DNA of 64,000 nucleotides from Pseudoxanthomonas broegbernensis (GCF_014202435.1 NZ_JACHGU010000004.1:207501-271500), one strand, 5' to 3'. Positions 28,927 to 41,080 are shown, counted from the first letter of the stretch. Notes: generated by a model not told the origin, from the sequence alone. A program made the numbers and translations.

Positions 28927-31900
28927 GCGCGCCCGCGCCCGGCGCGCCACGGCCGCGCTTCTACCGGCGGCGGCGGTTCTGGGCCTGGTCGGGCCTGGCC
29001 GCGCTGGCCGCGGCCATCGCCGCGCTGGGGCTGCTGTACTGGCTGCTGCAGACCGTGGCCGGGCGCGACGTGCTGCTGGCGCAGATCGTCTCGCGCCTGC
29101 CGGCCGGCGCCTCGCTGAGCTGGGACCGGGCCGAGGGCCCGCTGGCCGGGCCGCTGACCCTGCACGGCCTGGATTTCCGCTACCAGGACTACCGCTTCAC
29201 CGCGCGCCGCGCCTACCTGGACCCGGACATCCGCCCGCTGCTGGGCCGGCGCCTGCGCCTGGACGCGTTCGAGCTGGAAGGCGCCGAGCTGGGCCTGGCC
29301 CGCAGCGACGAGCCGTTCGAGCTGCCGCGCTGGCCGCAGTCGCTGCCGGCGATCGAGATGCCGATCGCGATCCAGGCCGACCGCATCGCGGTCGACGGCC
29401 TGAAGGTGAGCTCCGGTGGCGAACCGCTCATCGACATCCGCAGCCTGCGCGGCGGCATCGACGTCGCCAACGGCTCGCTGCATGCCGAACGCCTGCAGGT
29501 GGACAGCGACCTGGGCCTGTTCTCGGTGCATGGCGACTACCAGCCGGCCCGCGACTACCGCGCCGACCTGCAGGTGACCGCGGTGTTCCCCGCGCCGCGC
29601 GGGCGCAGCCCCGCGCGGCTGGGGTTGATCGCGCGCGGCGACCTGTCGGGGATGGAAGTGGGAATCGGCGGGCGGGCACCGGAACCGCTGCGGGCCACGC
29701 TCAGCCTGGGCGGCGACCAGGACGCCCCGCGCTGGCGCCTGCAGGCGCGCAGCGACGGCCTGGACCCGGCGCTGCTGCTCGGCGGCGAGCCCATGCCCGA
29801 ACCGCTGGCCTTCCACCTGCAGGCCCAGGGCGAGGGCGGCGCAGCGCAACTGCAAGGCGGGGTGCGCCACGGCGGCCAGGACATCGTCGTTGCGCCCTCG
29901 CAGCTTCGCCTGGAAAACCAGGTGCTGGAGGTCCTCCCGCTGGTGCTCGAACTGTACGAGGGCCGCGTGCGGCTGCGCGGCACTGCCGACTTCACCGATC
30001 CGCAGGACGCGCGCTTCCGCTTCGCGCTCGACACCCAGGGCATCCGGCTGCAGGGCCAGGACCCGGCGGCGCCGGCCATCGGCGTGGAGGCGACGCTGGG
30101 CCTGGCCGGCACGCTCCAGCGCTGGGCCGCCTACGGCGAGGCCACGCTGCAGCGCGGCGGCGAACAGGCCGCAGTGGAACTGGACGTGCGCGGCGACGCG
30201 GCCCGCGCCCGCATCCATGCGCTGCGCGCCAGCATGCCCACCGGCACCCTGCAGGCCAGCGGCGAGGCCGGCTGGGACCCGCGGCTGGACTGGGACCTGA
30301 CGCTGGCGCTGGACGGCTTCGACCCGGGCTACTTCGTCCCCGGCTGGGACGGCCGGGTGAACGGCCGGCTCGCCAGCCGCGGCCAGGCGCGCGACGACGC
30401 CGGTTTCGATGCGCAGGTGGAGCTGGAAGACCTGGGCGGGCGCCTGCGCGGACGCGCGCTGGACGGCAGCGGCCGCTTCGCCCTGCGCGGCGAGGAAGGC
30501 GAAGGCGCCCTGGCGCTGGCGCTGGGCGAGAGCCGCCTGCGTGCCCAGGGCCGCATCGCCGGCGAGCGCATCGACGTGCAGGCGCACGCGCAGCCCCTGC
30601 GCCTGGACGACCTGCTGCCCGATGCCGCCGGCAACGTACAGGGCGAGCTGCGCCTGACCGGCTCGCGCCACGCACCGGACCTGCACGCGGCGCTGCAGGT
30701 CCGTGGCCTGCGCTGGGACGACTGGGCCGCCCAGGCCCTGGACCTGCAAGGCCACCTGCCCTGGCGCGGCCGCGGCGGCGACCTGGCCCTGACCGCCACC
30801 GACCTGCAGGCCGGCCTGCCGGTGCAGCGCCTGGCCGTGCGTGCGCGCGGCGCGGTCGAGGACCTGCAACTGGAGGCGGAAGCCGAGAGCGCGCAAGCCG
30901 CCCGCCTGTCCCTGGCCGGCCACGCGCGCCGCCGCGGCGGCGGCTGGCAGGGCACGCTGGAGCGGCTGCGGATCGCGCCGGTGCGCGGCCAGCCCTGGTC
31001 GCTGCAGGCGCCGGCCGAGTTCTCCATCGCCGGCGCCCGCACCGTGCTGCAGCCGGCCTGCCTGGCGGTCGCCGAAAGCGGCGATGGCGACGCCTCGCTG
31101 TGCGCGCAGGCCGACTGGCCGCGCCAGGGCCTGTCGGTCACCAGCCAGCGCCTGCCGCTGACCCTGCTGCATCCCTGGCTGCCGCGCAACGAAGGCCGCG
31201 CCCTGGTGCTGCGCGGCGACCTCACCCTGGACGCGCACCTGCGCCCGCAGGCCAACCGCTGGACCGGCGAGGTGCACCTGGCCTCGCCCGACGGCGGCCT
31301 GCGCCTGGGCGACCGCACCCGCCGCGAGATCTTCCGCTACGACCAGTTCAGCTTCGACCTGGCCTTCGACCCCACCCGGATCCACGGCCGCCTCGGCAGC
31401 GGCTTCAAGGGCGACGGCTACATCGACGCCACCTTCGACACTGGCTGGGACGGCCACTCGCCGCTGACCGGCGAGATCTACACCTACATGTCGCAACTGT
31501 TCTGGCTGGAGCTGCTGTCGCCGGACCTGGTGCGTCCGCGCGGCGTGGTCCGCGGCCACGTCAGCCTGCGCGGCACCCGCGGCCAGCCGGCGCTGGGCGG
31601 GCAACTGCTGCTGGAGGACTTCCAGGGCGAGCTGCCGGTGCTGGGCCTGGCCCTGAGCGAGGGCAAGGGCAGCCTGGACGCGCAACCGGACGGTTCGGCG
31701 CGGATCGCCGCCTCGGTGAAGTCGGGCGAAGGCACCCTCCATGTCGACGGCGGCCTGTCCTGGTACGGCCAGGCCACGCCGCTGCAACTGCGCATCCACG
31801 GCCGCGACGTGCTGGTCTCCGACACCGCGATGCTGCGCGCGGTCGCCGCGCCCGACCTGCGGTTCAGCCTCCGCGGCAAGACCATGGTCCTCGATGGCGA

Positions 31901-32714
31901 AGTCGCCGTGCCCAGCGCCACCATCAACCTCGAACGCCTCGACCAGGGCGCCTCGGTGTCCGAGGACGTGGTCGTCGCCGACCCGGTCGACCCGGAGGAA
32001 GCCCCCAGCGCGCCGCTGGAGATGGACCTGGCCCTGGTGCTGGGCGACCAGGTCGAGCTGAGCGGCTACGGCCTGGACGGCAGCCTGCAGGGGCGCCTGC
32101 AGGTACGCGCCCGGCCCGGCCGCGAGATGACCGCCACCGGCGCGCTGGACGTGGCCGGCAAGTACGAGGCTTACGGCCAGCAGTTGCAGATCTCGCGCGG
32201 GCAGATGACCTGGAGCAACAACCTGGTGACCGACCCGCGCGTGAACCTGCGCGCCGAGCGCCGCATCGGCGACGTCACCGCCGGCATCGACGTCACCGGC
32301 AACGCCCTGCAGCCGCGCGTGGAGGTGTGGTCCAACCCGTCGATGCCGCAGTCCGAGGCGCTGTCCTACCTCATCCTCGGCCGCAGCCTGGAAGGCGCCA
32401 CCCGCGCCCAGGCCAATCAGGTCACCGCCGCCTCGGCGGCGATGTCGGCCGGCACCAGCCTGCTGGCCGCGCGCCTGGGCGCCAAGCTCGGCTTCGACGA
32501 CGCCGGCGTGACCCAGTCGCGCGCCCTGGGCGGCTCGGTGGTGGGCGTGGGCAAGTACCTCTCGCCCAAGCTCTACATCGGCTACGGCGTGTCGATGGTC
32601 GGCAGCGGCCAGGTGCTGATCCTGAAGTACCTGCTGCGCAAGGGCTTCGACCTGGAGATCGAGTCGAGCACGGTGGAGACGCGCGGCTCGGTGAACTGGC
32701 GAAGGGAGCGATAG
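28923..32714 (+). CDS. tamB: Translocation and assembly module TamB
   Basis: TamB is a long periplasm-spanning, inner-membrane-anchored AsmA-like protein. The 1263-residue product has one N-terminal membrane helix (about residues 22-45, GLAALAAAIAALGLLYWLL), then repeating beta-strand segments that form the bridging groove. The C-terminal DUF490 region shows GALDVAGKYEAYGQQLQISRGQMTW, NPRVEV-type strands, SNPSMPQSEALSYLILGR and a final beta segment GSVNWRRER. The frame is open far upstream. The GTG at 28923 is chosen because it overlaps the tamA stop as GTGA. Confidence 0.93.
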   Translation: MSAPAPGAPRPRFYRRRRFWAWSGLAALAAAIAALGLLYWLLQTVAGRDVLLAQIVSRLPAGASLSWDRAEGPLAGPLTLHGLDFRYQDYRFTARRAYLDPDIRPLLGRRLRLDAFELEGAELGLARSDEPFELPRWPQSLPAIEMPIAIQADRIAVDGLKVSSGGEPLIDIRSLRGGIDVANGSLHAERLQVDSDLGLFSVHGDYQPARDYRADLQVTAVFPAPRGRSPARLGLIARGDLSGMEVGIGGRAPEPLRATLSLGGDQDAPRWRLQARSDGLDPALLLGGEPMPEPLAFHLQAQGEGGAAQLQGGVRHGGQDIVVAPSQLRLENQVLEVLPLVLELYEGRVRLRGTADFTDPQDARFRFALDTQGIRLQGQDPAAPAIGVEATLGLAGTLQRWAAYGEATLQRGGEQAAVELDVRGDAARARIHALRASMPTGTLQASGEAGWDPRLDWDLTLALDGFDPGYFVPGWDGRVNGRLASRGQARDDAGFDAQVELEDLGGRLRGRALDGSGRFALRGEEGEGALALALGESRLRAQGRIAGERIDVQAHAQPLRLDDLLPDAAGNVQGELRLTGSRHAPDLHAALQVRGLRWDDWAAQALDLQGHLPWRGRGGDLALTATDLQAGLPVQRLAVRARGAVEDLQLEAEAESAQAARLSLAGHARRRGGGWQGTLERLRIAPVRGQPWSLQAPAEFSIAGARTVLQPACLAVAESGDGDASLCAQADWPRQGLSVTSQRLPLTLLHPWLPRNEGRALVLRGDLTLDAHLRPQANRWTGEVHLASPDGGLRLGDRTRREIFRYDQFSFDLAFDPTRIHGRLGSGFKGDGYIDATFDTGWDGHSPLTGEIYTYMSQLFWLELLSPDLVRPRGVVRGHVSLRGTRGQPALGGQLLLEDFQGELPVLGLALSEGKGSLDAQPDGSARIAASVKSGEGTLHVDGGLSWYGQATPLQLRIHGRDVLVSDTAMLRAVAAPDLRFSLRGKTMVLDGEVAVPSATINLERLDQGASVSEDVVVADPVDPEEAPSAPLEMDLALVLGDQVELSGYGLDGSLQGRLQVRARPGREMTATGALDVAGKYEAYGQQLQISRGQMTWSNNLVTDPRVNLRAERRIGDVTAGIDVTGNALQPRVEVWSNPSMPQSEALSYLILGRSLEGATRAQANQVTAASAAMSAGTSLLAARLGAKLGFDDAGVTQSRALGGSVVGVGKYLSPKLYIGYGVSMVGSGQVLILKYLLRKGFDLEIESSTVETRGSVNWRRER

Positions 32715-32775
32715 CGGCAGGACGCGGCGGCGACCGCGATGGCGGCGTGGGCATGCCTGGCCGCAGTGCGCGGCC

Positions 32776-32791
32776 GCCGGCTGAAGCCGGC
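32776..32791. repeat. REP-like GCCGGC inverted repeat
   Basis: GCCGGC-TGAA-GCCGGC lies 61 bases after tamB, followed by TCCTGCAAGG. This resembles the GCCGGCT-GAA-GCCGGCTCC palindromes dispersed between genes in many pseudomonads and xanthomonads, and it shares GCCGGCTCC with the 7220 hairpin. Confidence 0.5.
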
Positions 32792-32921
32792 TCCTGCAAG
32801 GGCGGCACGCGGGCTCGCATCGGCGCGAAACACCACGGCCGTCGCATCCATGACCGGCGACGGTTGTTCCGGGCAACGCCGCCGGCTACGGTCCGGGGCT
32901 GCACCCGCACGGATACCCGAC

Positions 32922-35078
32922 ATGACCCCGAACACGCGCATCGGCCGGCCCATCCGCCTGTCCCTGGCCTGCCTCTGTGCCCTGGCCACTGCCGCGCACG
33001 CCGACGAAGGCATGTGGATGCCTTCGCAACTGCCGCAGGTCGCCGCGCAGTTGCGCCAGGCCGGCTACGCCGGCGACCCGGCCGCGCTGGCCGACCTCAC
33101 CGCCGCGCCGATGAACGCGGTGGTGCGCGCCGGCGGCGGCACCGGCGCCTTCGTCTCCGCCGACGGCCTGGTACTGACCAACCACCACGTGGCCTACGGC
33201 ACGATCCAGTACAACAGCACGCCGCAACGCGACCTCATCGAGGCCGGCTACGTCGCCGCCGACCGCGCCGCCGAACTGCCGGCCAATCCCGATTTCCGGG
33301 TGCGGGTGACCGTGGGCTTCGACGAGGTCACCGGCACGGTGCTGCGCGCCGCTCGCGGCAAGCACGGCCGTGCCTACCACGACGCGGTGGACGCGGCCGC
33401 CAAGCGCCTGGTCGCCACCTGCGAACAGGACGGCCAGATGCGCTGCAGCGTGGCCAACACGGACTACGGCAGCGCCTTCTACCTGGTCCGCCAGCTCGAG
33501 CTGCGCGACCTGCGCCTGGCCTACGCGCCGCCGCGTGCCATCGGCAACTACGGCGACGAAACCGACAACTTCATGTGGCCGCGCCACACCGGCGACTTCA
33601 CCTTGCTGCGGGCCTACGTCGGCCGCGACGGCAAGCCGGCGGCGTATTCGCCCGACAACGTGCCCTACCATCCGTCCTCGCACCTGCAGGTGTCCGCGCA
33701 AGGCCCGAAGGCCGGCGACTTCGCCATGCTCGCCGGCTATCCCGGCATCACCTATCGCAACCGCACCGCGGCCGAGTTCGCCCAGCAGGTGGGCGCGACC
33801 CTGCCGGCGCGCGTGGAGGTGTTCGACGCCCTGGCCGCCACCATCGAGCGCGCCGGACGCGACGCGCCCGAGGCGCGCACGCGCTACGCCGCGCAACTGC
33901 AATCGCTGAAGAACAACCGCAAGCGCGCGGTCGGCGAACTCCAGGGCCTGCGCCGCAGCGACGCGGTGCGCCTGCGCGGGGAAGACGAGCGCGCCATGCT
34001 CGCGGCCACCGGTGGCCGCGATGCGCGCGACATCGCCGCATTGGCGCAGGTGCTGGCCCGGGCCTCGGCCAGCGGCGAGCGCGACCTGCTGCTGGCCCTG
34101 GTCGCCAGCCAGACCCAGTTGCTGCGCGCGGCCCTGCAACTGGAACGGCTGCGGATCGAGTCGGCCAAGCCCGACGCGCAGCGCGAAGGCGGCTACCAGG
34201 AACGCGACCTGGCCCTGATCGAGGGCATGCTCGAACAGGTCCAGCGCCGCTACGACCCGGCGGTGGAGAAGGCCCTGCTGGGCGAGCTGCTGGGCCGCTA
34301 CCAGCGCCTGCCCGATGCGCAGCGGCTGCCGGAGTTCGATGCCGCCTTCGGCCGCGCGCCGGCCGAACTGGCGGCCCGGCTGGACGCGCTGTACGCCGCC
34401 ACTGCCCTGGGCGAGGCACCCGCGCGGCTGTCGCGCCTGGCCGCCGCGCGCCAGGGCCGCGCGCTGGAAGCCGACCCGCTGCTGCACCTGGCCGCGCAAC
34501 TGCTGCCGGCGCAATTGCGCCTGGAAGACGAACGCAAGGCCCGCGACGGCGAGCTGCTGCGCCTGCGCCCGGCCTACATGCGCGCGCTCACCGCCTGGCG
34601 CCCGCGCCAGGGCGGCGCGGCCTATCCCGACGCCAACGGCACCCTGCGGGTGAGCTATGGCCGCGTGGAAGCCCTGCAGCCGCGCGACGCGGTGGCCTAC
34701 GCTCCCGTCACCACGGTGGCCGGCATCGTCGAGAAGCACACCGGCCAGGCGCCCTTCGACGCCCCGCGGCCGCTGCTGGACGCCATCGCCGCGGGCGACT
34801 TCGGCCACACCGCCGACCCGGCGCTGGGCACCCAGACGGTGAACTTCCTCACCAACCTGGACACCACCGGCGGCAACTCCGGCTCGCCGGTGCTCAATGC
34901 CCGCGGCGAGCTGATCGGGCTGAACTTCGACAGCAACTGGGAGGCGGTGAGCGCGAGCTGGTGGTTCGACCCGCGCTACAAGCGCGCCATCCACGTGGAC
35001 ATGCGCTACATGCGCTGGCTGATGGAGAAGGTGTACCCGGCGCCGCACCTGCTGCGGGAAATGGGCCTGGAGCGATGA
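32922..35078 (+). CDS. S46-family dipeptidyl-peptidase
   Basis: A periplasmic serine exopeptidase of the DPP7/DPP11 family, which cuts dipeptides from the N-termini of peptides. The 718-residue length fits the family. A signal peptide ends at AHA-DEG (about residue 27). The catalytic His lies in LTNHHVAYG (88-89), the Asp in the DNFMWPRHTGDF region and the Ser at residue 653 in GGNSGSPVLN. Residue 671 in GLNFDSNWEAVS is Ser. The family's specificity residue, 18 positions after the catalytic Ser, is Gly in DPP7-type and Arg in DPP11-type enzymes. Substrate preference is therefore uncertain. The ATG at 32922 is directly followed by the signal peptide. Confidence 0.92.
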   Translation: MTPNTRIGRPIRLSLACLCALATAAHADEGMWMPSQLPQVAAQLRQAGYAGDPAALADLTAAPMNAVVRAGGGTGAFVSADGLVLTNHHVAYGTIQYNSTPQRDLIEAGYVAADRAAELPANPDFRVRVTVGFDEVTGTVLRAARGKHGRAYHDAVDAAAKRLVATCEQDGQMRCSVANTDYGSAFYLVRQLELRDLRLAYAPPRAIGNYGDETDNFMWPRHTGDFTLLRAYVGRDGKPAAYSPDNVPYHPSSHLQVSAQGPKAGDFAMLAGYPGITYRNRTAAEFAQQVGATLPARVEVFDALAATIERAGRDAPEARTRYAAQLQSLKNNRKRAVGELQGLRRSDAVRLRGEDERAMLAATGGRDARDIAALAQVLARASASGERDLLLALVASQTQLLRAALQLERLRIESAKPDAQREGGYQERDLALIEGMLEQVQRRYDPAVEKALLGELLGRYQRLPDAQRLPEFDAAFGRAPAELAARLDALYAATALGEAPARLSRLAAARQGRALEADPLLHLAAQLLPAQLRLEDERKARDGELLRLRPAYMRALTAWRPRQGGAAYPDANGTLRVSYGRVEALQPRDAVAYAPVTTVAGIVEKHTGQAPFDAPRPLLDAIAAGDFGHTADPALGTQTVNFLTNLDTTGGNSGSPVLNARGELIGLNFDSNWEAVSASWWFDPRYKRAIHVDMRYMRWLMEKVYPAPHLLREMGLER

Positions 35079-35270
35079 ACCGCCCGCCGCACGCGCCCGC
35101 TGTTACGCCGGCGGCGCGGGCATCCGGCCGCTGACCGGGACACGGCGGCGGATTCCGGCGCCGCCGGCCGCATCGCTGCGCGACGGGCGGCGCATTGTCA
35201 ACGGGTTACATCGCCACGATGCGGTTGCCACAATCGGCCCTTCGCTTTTCCGCCGCAGAACCCGCACTCC

Positions 35271-37649
<2,379 letters not shown>

Positions 37650-37696
37650 GGGCGTAGATCGGGGGCAGGCTTCCCGCTCGCCATCGCATCACCGCC

Positions 37697-37714
37697 TCCC
37701 CGCGCAGGCGGGGA
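37697..37714. repeat. REP-like hairpin after tex
   Basis: TCCCCGC-GCAG-GCGGGGA is a perfect 7-bp stem with a 4-base loop, followed by CGACGG. It lies between the convergent tex and AhpD-like genes and looks like the dispersed CCCCGC-GCGGGG palindromes common between genes of this group. There is no T-tract, so any terminator role would be Rho-assisted. Confidence 0.5.
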
Positions 37715-37758
37715 CGACGGCCGGGCAAGCAGCTACGGGAAATCGCCCGGCCAGCGCC

Positions 37759-38115
37759 TCAGGCCGCCGCCGCGCGGGCGAACTCGTCGTAGGCGGCCTG
37801 CGCGTTGGCCGCGTACATCAACGAAGGCCCGCCGCCCATGTAGACGGCCACGCCCAGCATCTCGCGGAACTCCTCCGGGGTCGCGCCCAGCTTCACCAGC
37901 GCCTTGGCATGGAAGCCCAGGCAGCCGTCGCAGCGGTTGGCCACGCCGATGGCCATGGCGATCAGTTCCTTGGTCTTCTCGTCCAGCGCGCCGGGCGCCA
38001 TCGCCGCCTTGCTCAAGGCGCCGAAGCCGTGCATGACATCGGCATTGTGGCTGCGCAGCGCGGTCAGGTTGCGGGAGATGCCGCGGGTCAGCTCCTGGTA
38101 GGACGGGGTACTCAT
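37759..38115 (-). CDS. AhpD-like carboxymuconolactone decarboxylase family protein
   Basis: A 118-residue, single-domain CMD-family protein. It carries the redox motif CDGCLGFHAKALVKLG (CxxC plus the downstream His, about residues 63-78) and the helix EELIAMAIGV-type segment KTKELIAMAIGVANR. AhpD-like CxxC members act as disulfide reductases or peroxidase partners. That role is inferred here. AGGAG lies ahead of the ATG at 38115. It is divergent from a BigR-type repressor with 97 bp between the starts, and shares that AT-rich region with an inverted-repeat operator. Confidence 0.88.
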   Translation of the reverse strand: MSTPSYQELTRGISRNLTALRSHNADVMHGFGALSKAAMAPGALDEKTKELIAMAIGVANRCDGCLGFHAKALVKLGATPEEFREMLGVAVYMGGGPSLMYAANAQAAYDEFARAAAA

Positions 38116-38185
38116 CGTTGGCTCCTGTCATCTGTCTTGGACGGCGGGCGGAAGGGCCGGCAACCGTTAATTAAGGTTACTCTAA

Positions 38186-38201
38186 ATTAGAAACTTCTAA
38201 T
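38186..38201. promoter_or_regulatory. Putative operator of the BigR-type repressor
   Basis: ATTAGAA-AC-TTCTAAT is a perfect 7-bp inverted repeat in an AT-rich patch that stands out from the GC-rich surroundings. It overlaps the -10 hexamer of the repressor gene by one base and lies 12 bases before its ATG, so binding would block transcription. It also lies between the divergent AhpD-like gene and the repressor and may control both. Confidence 0.65.
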
Positions 38202-38206
38202 ATACT
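38201..38206 (+). promoter_or_regulatory. Putative -10 element of the repressor gene; transcript may be leaderless
   Basis: TATACT matches five of six -10 bases. The start of transcription would fall about 7 bases downstream, at or next to the ATG at 38213. No ribosome-binding sequence is present between this element and the ATG. Confidence 0.5.
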
Positions 38207-38212
38207 AGCCGT

Positions 38213-38530
38213 ATGAGCCCGCCCGTCACCCGCACCGACCGCAAGTTCATGCAGCAGGGCGCCGCCGAGGCGGCGGCGATGCTGCGCACCCTCGGCCACG
38301 AGCAGCGCCTGCTGGTGCTGTGCCTGCTGATCGGCCACGGCGAGATGACCGTCGGCGCGCTGCTGGAACAGGTGGACCTCAGCCAGTCGGCGCTGTCCCA
38401 GCACCTGGCGCGCATGCGCGACGACGGCCTGGTCGCCTGCCGCCGCGAGGCGCAGACGATGCACTACCGCATCGCCGACCCTCGGGTACGGACCCTGGTG
38501 GCGGCGCTCAAGTCCGTGTTCTGCCCCTGA
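38213..38530 (+). CDS. bigR: ArsR-family repressor, BigR/SqrR-like persulfide sensor
   Basis: A 105-residue winged-helix repressor. The recognition helix region is VDLSQSALSQHLARMRDDGLV, and the wing is CRREAQTMHYRI. Two cysteines sit where the dithiol persulfide sensors BigR and SqrR have theirs: Cys37 in LLVLCLLIGHGEMTVG and Cys104 in KSVFCP at the C-terminus. A third Cys is at 76. The metal-binding CxC box of classic ArsR is missing. It is followed after 37 bp by a rhodanese-DUF2892 gene, which fits sulfide or persulfide control. Family membership is clear. The persulfide role is inferred from the cysteine positions and the neighbour. Confidence 0.8.
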   Translation: MSPPVTRTDRKFMQQGAAEAAAMLRTLGHEQRLLVLCLLIGHGEMTVGALLEQVDLSQSALSQHLARMRDDGLVACRREAQTMHYRIADPRVRTLVAALKSVFCP

Positions 38531-38567
38531 ACCGCTCTGTCCCCGAACCCCCGGATTCCCCCCAGGC

Positions 38568-39101
38568 ATGCCGATGAAAACGATCCCTCCCCGTGCCGCC
38601 CTCGCCCTGCTCGACCAGGGCGCGCTGCTGGTCGACATCCGCGAGGCCGACGAGCACGCACGCGAGCGCATCCCCGCTGCCTGTTGCGTCCCCGTCTCCC
38701 GCCTGGCCGACGCGCCGCAACTGCGCCAGGGCGCAAGCCGCACGCTGCTGTTCCACTGCCGCTCGGGAATGCGGACCCGGGCCAACGCCGCCGCCCTCCA
38801 GGCAGCGGCCGCCGGCTGCGAAGCCTATATCGTGGAAGGCGGGCTGGATGCCTGGAAGCGCGCCGGCCTGCCGGTGGCGCGCGATCGCCGCGCACCGCCG
38901 GAACTCAACCGCCAGGTGCAGGTCGCCGTCGGCGGCCTGCTACTGCTCGGCACCGCGCTGGCGGCGACGGCCTCGCCCTGGTTCCTGCTGCTGCCCGGCT
39001 TCCTCGGTGCCGGCCTGCTGTTCGCCGGCCTGTCCGGCTTCTGCGGCATGGCCCGGCTGCTGGCGCGGATGCCCTGGAACAAGGCGTTGCGCACCCCCTA
39101 G
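38568..39101 (+). CDS. Membrane-anchored rhodanese (rhodanese-DUF2892)
   Basis: A 177-residue sulfurtransferase. The rhodanese domain (about residues 1-105) has LVDIREADEHARERIPAA and the active-site loop FHCRSGMRT with the catalytic Cys near residue 64. The C-terminal DUF2892 region (about 115-170) has two membrane helices, the second carrying LPGFLGAGLLFAGLSGFCGMA with a conserved Cys. Such fusions accompany BigR-type repressors and move sulfane sulfur at the inner membrane. Alternative starts are ATGs at 38568 and 38574. Confidence 0.88.
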   Translation: MPMKTIPPRAALALLDQGALLVDIREADEHARERIPAACCVPVSRLADAPQLRQGASRTLLFHCRSGMRTRANAAALQAAAAGCEAYIVEGGLDAWKRAGLPVARDRRAPPELNRQVQVAVGGLLLLGTALAATASPWFLLLPGFLGAGLLFAGLSGFCGMARLLARMPWNKALRTP

Positions 39102-39175
39102 GCAAGCGAGCCACGCCGGCTGCCAGTGCGCGCTCGCCATGGGCCTGCGAGGACTGCGACGTGCCGTCCGTTCCT

Positions 39176-41080
39176 TCACGCCACCCGGCCGCGCCGCACC
39201 CGCTCCAGGTGCACCAGCAGCAGCGAGATCGCCGCCGGGGTCATGCCGGGGATGCGCTGGGCCTGGCCGAGGGTGAGCGGGCGCACCCGTTCCAGCTTCT
39301 GCCGCACCTCGGCCGACAGGCCGCGCACGGCGGCGTAGTCGAAGCCTTCCGGGACCGCGGTTTCCTCGTGGCGCCGCTGGCGCGCGATCTGTTCGTGCTG
39401 GCGGTCCAGGTAGCCGGCGTACTTGACCCCGATCTCCACCTGCTCGGCCACCTGCGCATCGCCGGTGCCCGGCCCCAGGCCCGGCACCCGCATCAGCGCG
39501 GCGTAGCCCAGTTCCGGGCGCTTGATCAGGTCCAGGGCGGTGGCCTGGCGGCTCACGGCCACGCCCAGGGTCGCCTCCACCGCGCGGCCCAGCGCATTGC
39601 CCGGCGCCGCCCACAGCGCGCGCAGGCGCTCGGTTTCCCGTTCGATCGCCTCGCGCTTGGCGGAAAAGCGCGCCCAGCGCGCATCGTCCACCACGCCCAG
39701 CCCGCGGCCGATCTCGGTCAGGCGCAGGTCGGCGTTGTCCTCGCGCAACTGCAGCCGGTACTCGGCGCGGCTGGTGAACATGCGGTAGGGCTCGGGGGCG
39801 CCGTGGGTGATCAGGTCGTCGACCAGCACCCCGAGGTAGGCCTGGTCGCGGCGCGGCGCCCAGCCGTCCTGCCCGCGCGCTTGGCGCGCGGCGTTGATCC
39901 CGGCCAGCAGGCCCTGCGCGGCGGCCTCCTCGTAGCCGGTGGTGCCGTTGATCTGGCCGGCGAAGAACAGGCCCGACACCGCCCGCGTCTCCAGCGTGGG
40001 CCTGAGCCCGCGCGGGTCGAAGAAGTCGTACTCGATGGCGTAGCCGGGGCGGGTGACGTGCGCGCGCTCGAAGCCGCGGATGCTGTGCACCAGTTCGAGC
40101 TGCACGTCGAACGGCAGCGAGGTGGAGATGCCGTTGGGATAGATCTCGGCGACGTCCAGGCCCTCGGGCTCGACGAAGATCTGGTGGCTGGGCTTCTCGG
40201 CGAAGCGCACCACCTTGTCCTCGATGGACGGGCAGTAGCGCGGGCCGATGCCTTCGATCTGGCCGCTGTACAGCGGCGAACGGTCCAGCGCGCCGCGGAT
40301 GATGTCGTGGGTGCGCTCGGAGGTGTGGGTGATCCAGCACGGGACCTGGCGCGGGTGCTCGCGCGCATCGCCCAGGAAGGACATCGCCGGCAGCGGGTCG
40401 TCGCCGGGCTGCGGCTCCATCACCGAGTAGTCCAGGGTGCGGCCGTCGATCCGCGGCGGAGTGCCGGTCTTGAGCCGGTCCACGGCGAAGGGCCGCTCGC
40501 GCAGGCGCGCGGCCAGGGCGGTGGACGGCGGGTCGCCCATGCGCCCGGCGGCGTACTGGGCCTGGCCGACGTGGATCTTGCCGGCCAGGAAGGTACCCGC
40601 GGTCAGCACCACCGCCGGCGCCTCGAAGCGCAGGCCGGTGTGGGTGACCGCGCCGCGCACGGCGTCGCCGGCATCGCCCGTGCCGTTTTGGATCAGCAGG
40701 TCGTCCACTGCGGCCTGGAACACGGTCAGGCCCGGCTGGTGCTCGACGATGCGGCGGATGGCGCTGCGGTACAGCCCGCGGTCGGCCTGGCAGCGGGTGG
40801 CGCGCACCGCCGGCCCCTTGGAAGCGTTGAGGGTGCGCCACTGGATGCCGGCCAGGTCGGCCGCATGGGCCATGGCGCCGCCCAGGGCGTCGATCTCCTT
40901 GACCAGGTGGCCCTTGCCGATGCCGCCGATGGCCGGGTTGCAGCTCATCGCGCCGACGGTCTCGATGTTGTGGGTCAGCAGCAGGGTGCGCGCACCCGCG
41001 CGCGCCGCGGCCAGCGCGGCCTCGGTGCCGGCGTGGCCGCCGCCGATCACGATCACGTCGTAGCGGTGGAAGGAGTTCAT
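39176..41080 (-). CDS. mnmG: tRNA uridine-5-carboxymethylaminomethyl modification enzyme MnmG
   Basis: MnmG (GidA) works with MnmE to modify the wobble uridine of several tRNAs, using FAD. The 634-residue product has the FAD-binding loop [93 protein letters not shown] and [25 protein letters not shown], with a helical C-terminal MnmE-binding domain. Starts at 41080 (MNSFHRYD) or 41086 ([10 protein letters not shown]) are both possible, and neither has a strong ribosome site. Confidence 0.97.
   Translation of the reverse strand: MNSFHRYDVIVIGGGHAGTEAALAAARAGARTLLLTHNIETVGAMSCNPAIGGIGKGHLVKEIDALGGAMAHAADLAGIQWRTLNASKGPAVRATRCQADRGLYRSAIRRIVEHQPGLTVFQAAVDDLLIQNGTGDAGDAVRGAVTHTGLRFEAPAVVLTAGTFLAGKIHVGQAQYAAGRMGDPPSTALAARLRERPFAVDRLKTGTPPRIDGRTLDYSVMEPQPGDDPLPAMSFLGDAREHPRQVPCWITHTSERTHDIIRGALDRSPLYSGQIEGIGPRYCPSIEDKVVRFAEKPSHQIFVEPEGLDVAEIYPNGISTSLPFDVQLELVHSIRGFERAHVTRPGYAIEYDFFDPRGLRPTLETRAVSGLFFAGQINGTTGYEEAAAQGLLAGINAARQARGQDGWAPRRDQAYLGVLVDDLITHGAPEPYRMFTSRAEYRLQLREDNADLRLTEIGRGLGVVDDARWARFSAKREAIERETERLRALWAAPGNALGRAVEATLGVAVSRQATALDLIKRPELGYAALMRVPGLGPGTGDAQVAEQVEIGVKYAGYLDRQHEQIARQRRHEETAVPEGFDYAAVRGLSAEVRQKLERVRPLTLGQAQRIPGMTPAAISLLLVHLERVRRGRVA

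Noticed and set aside
28722-32876. 1384-codon minus-strand open frame opposite tamB
   Set aside because: Shadow frame rich in Gln, Ala and Arg. tamB on the other strand has clear motifs and a coupled start.
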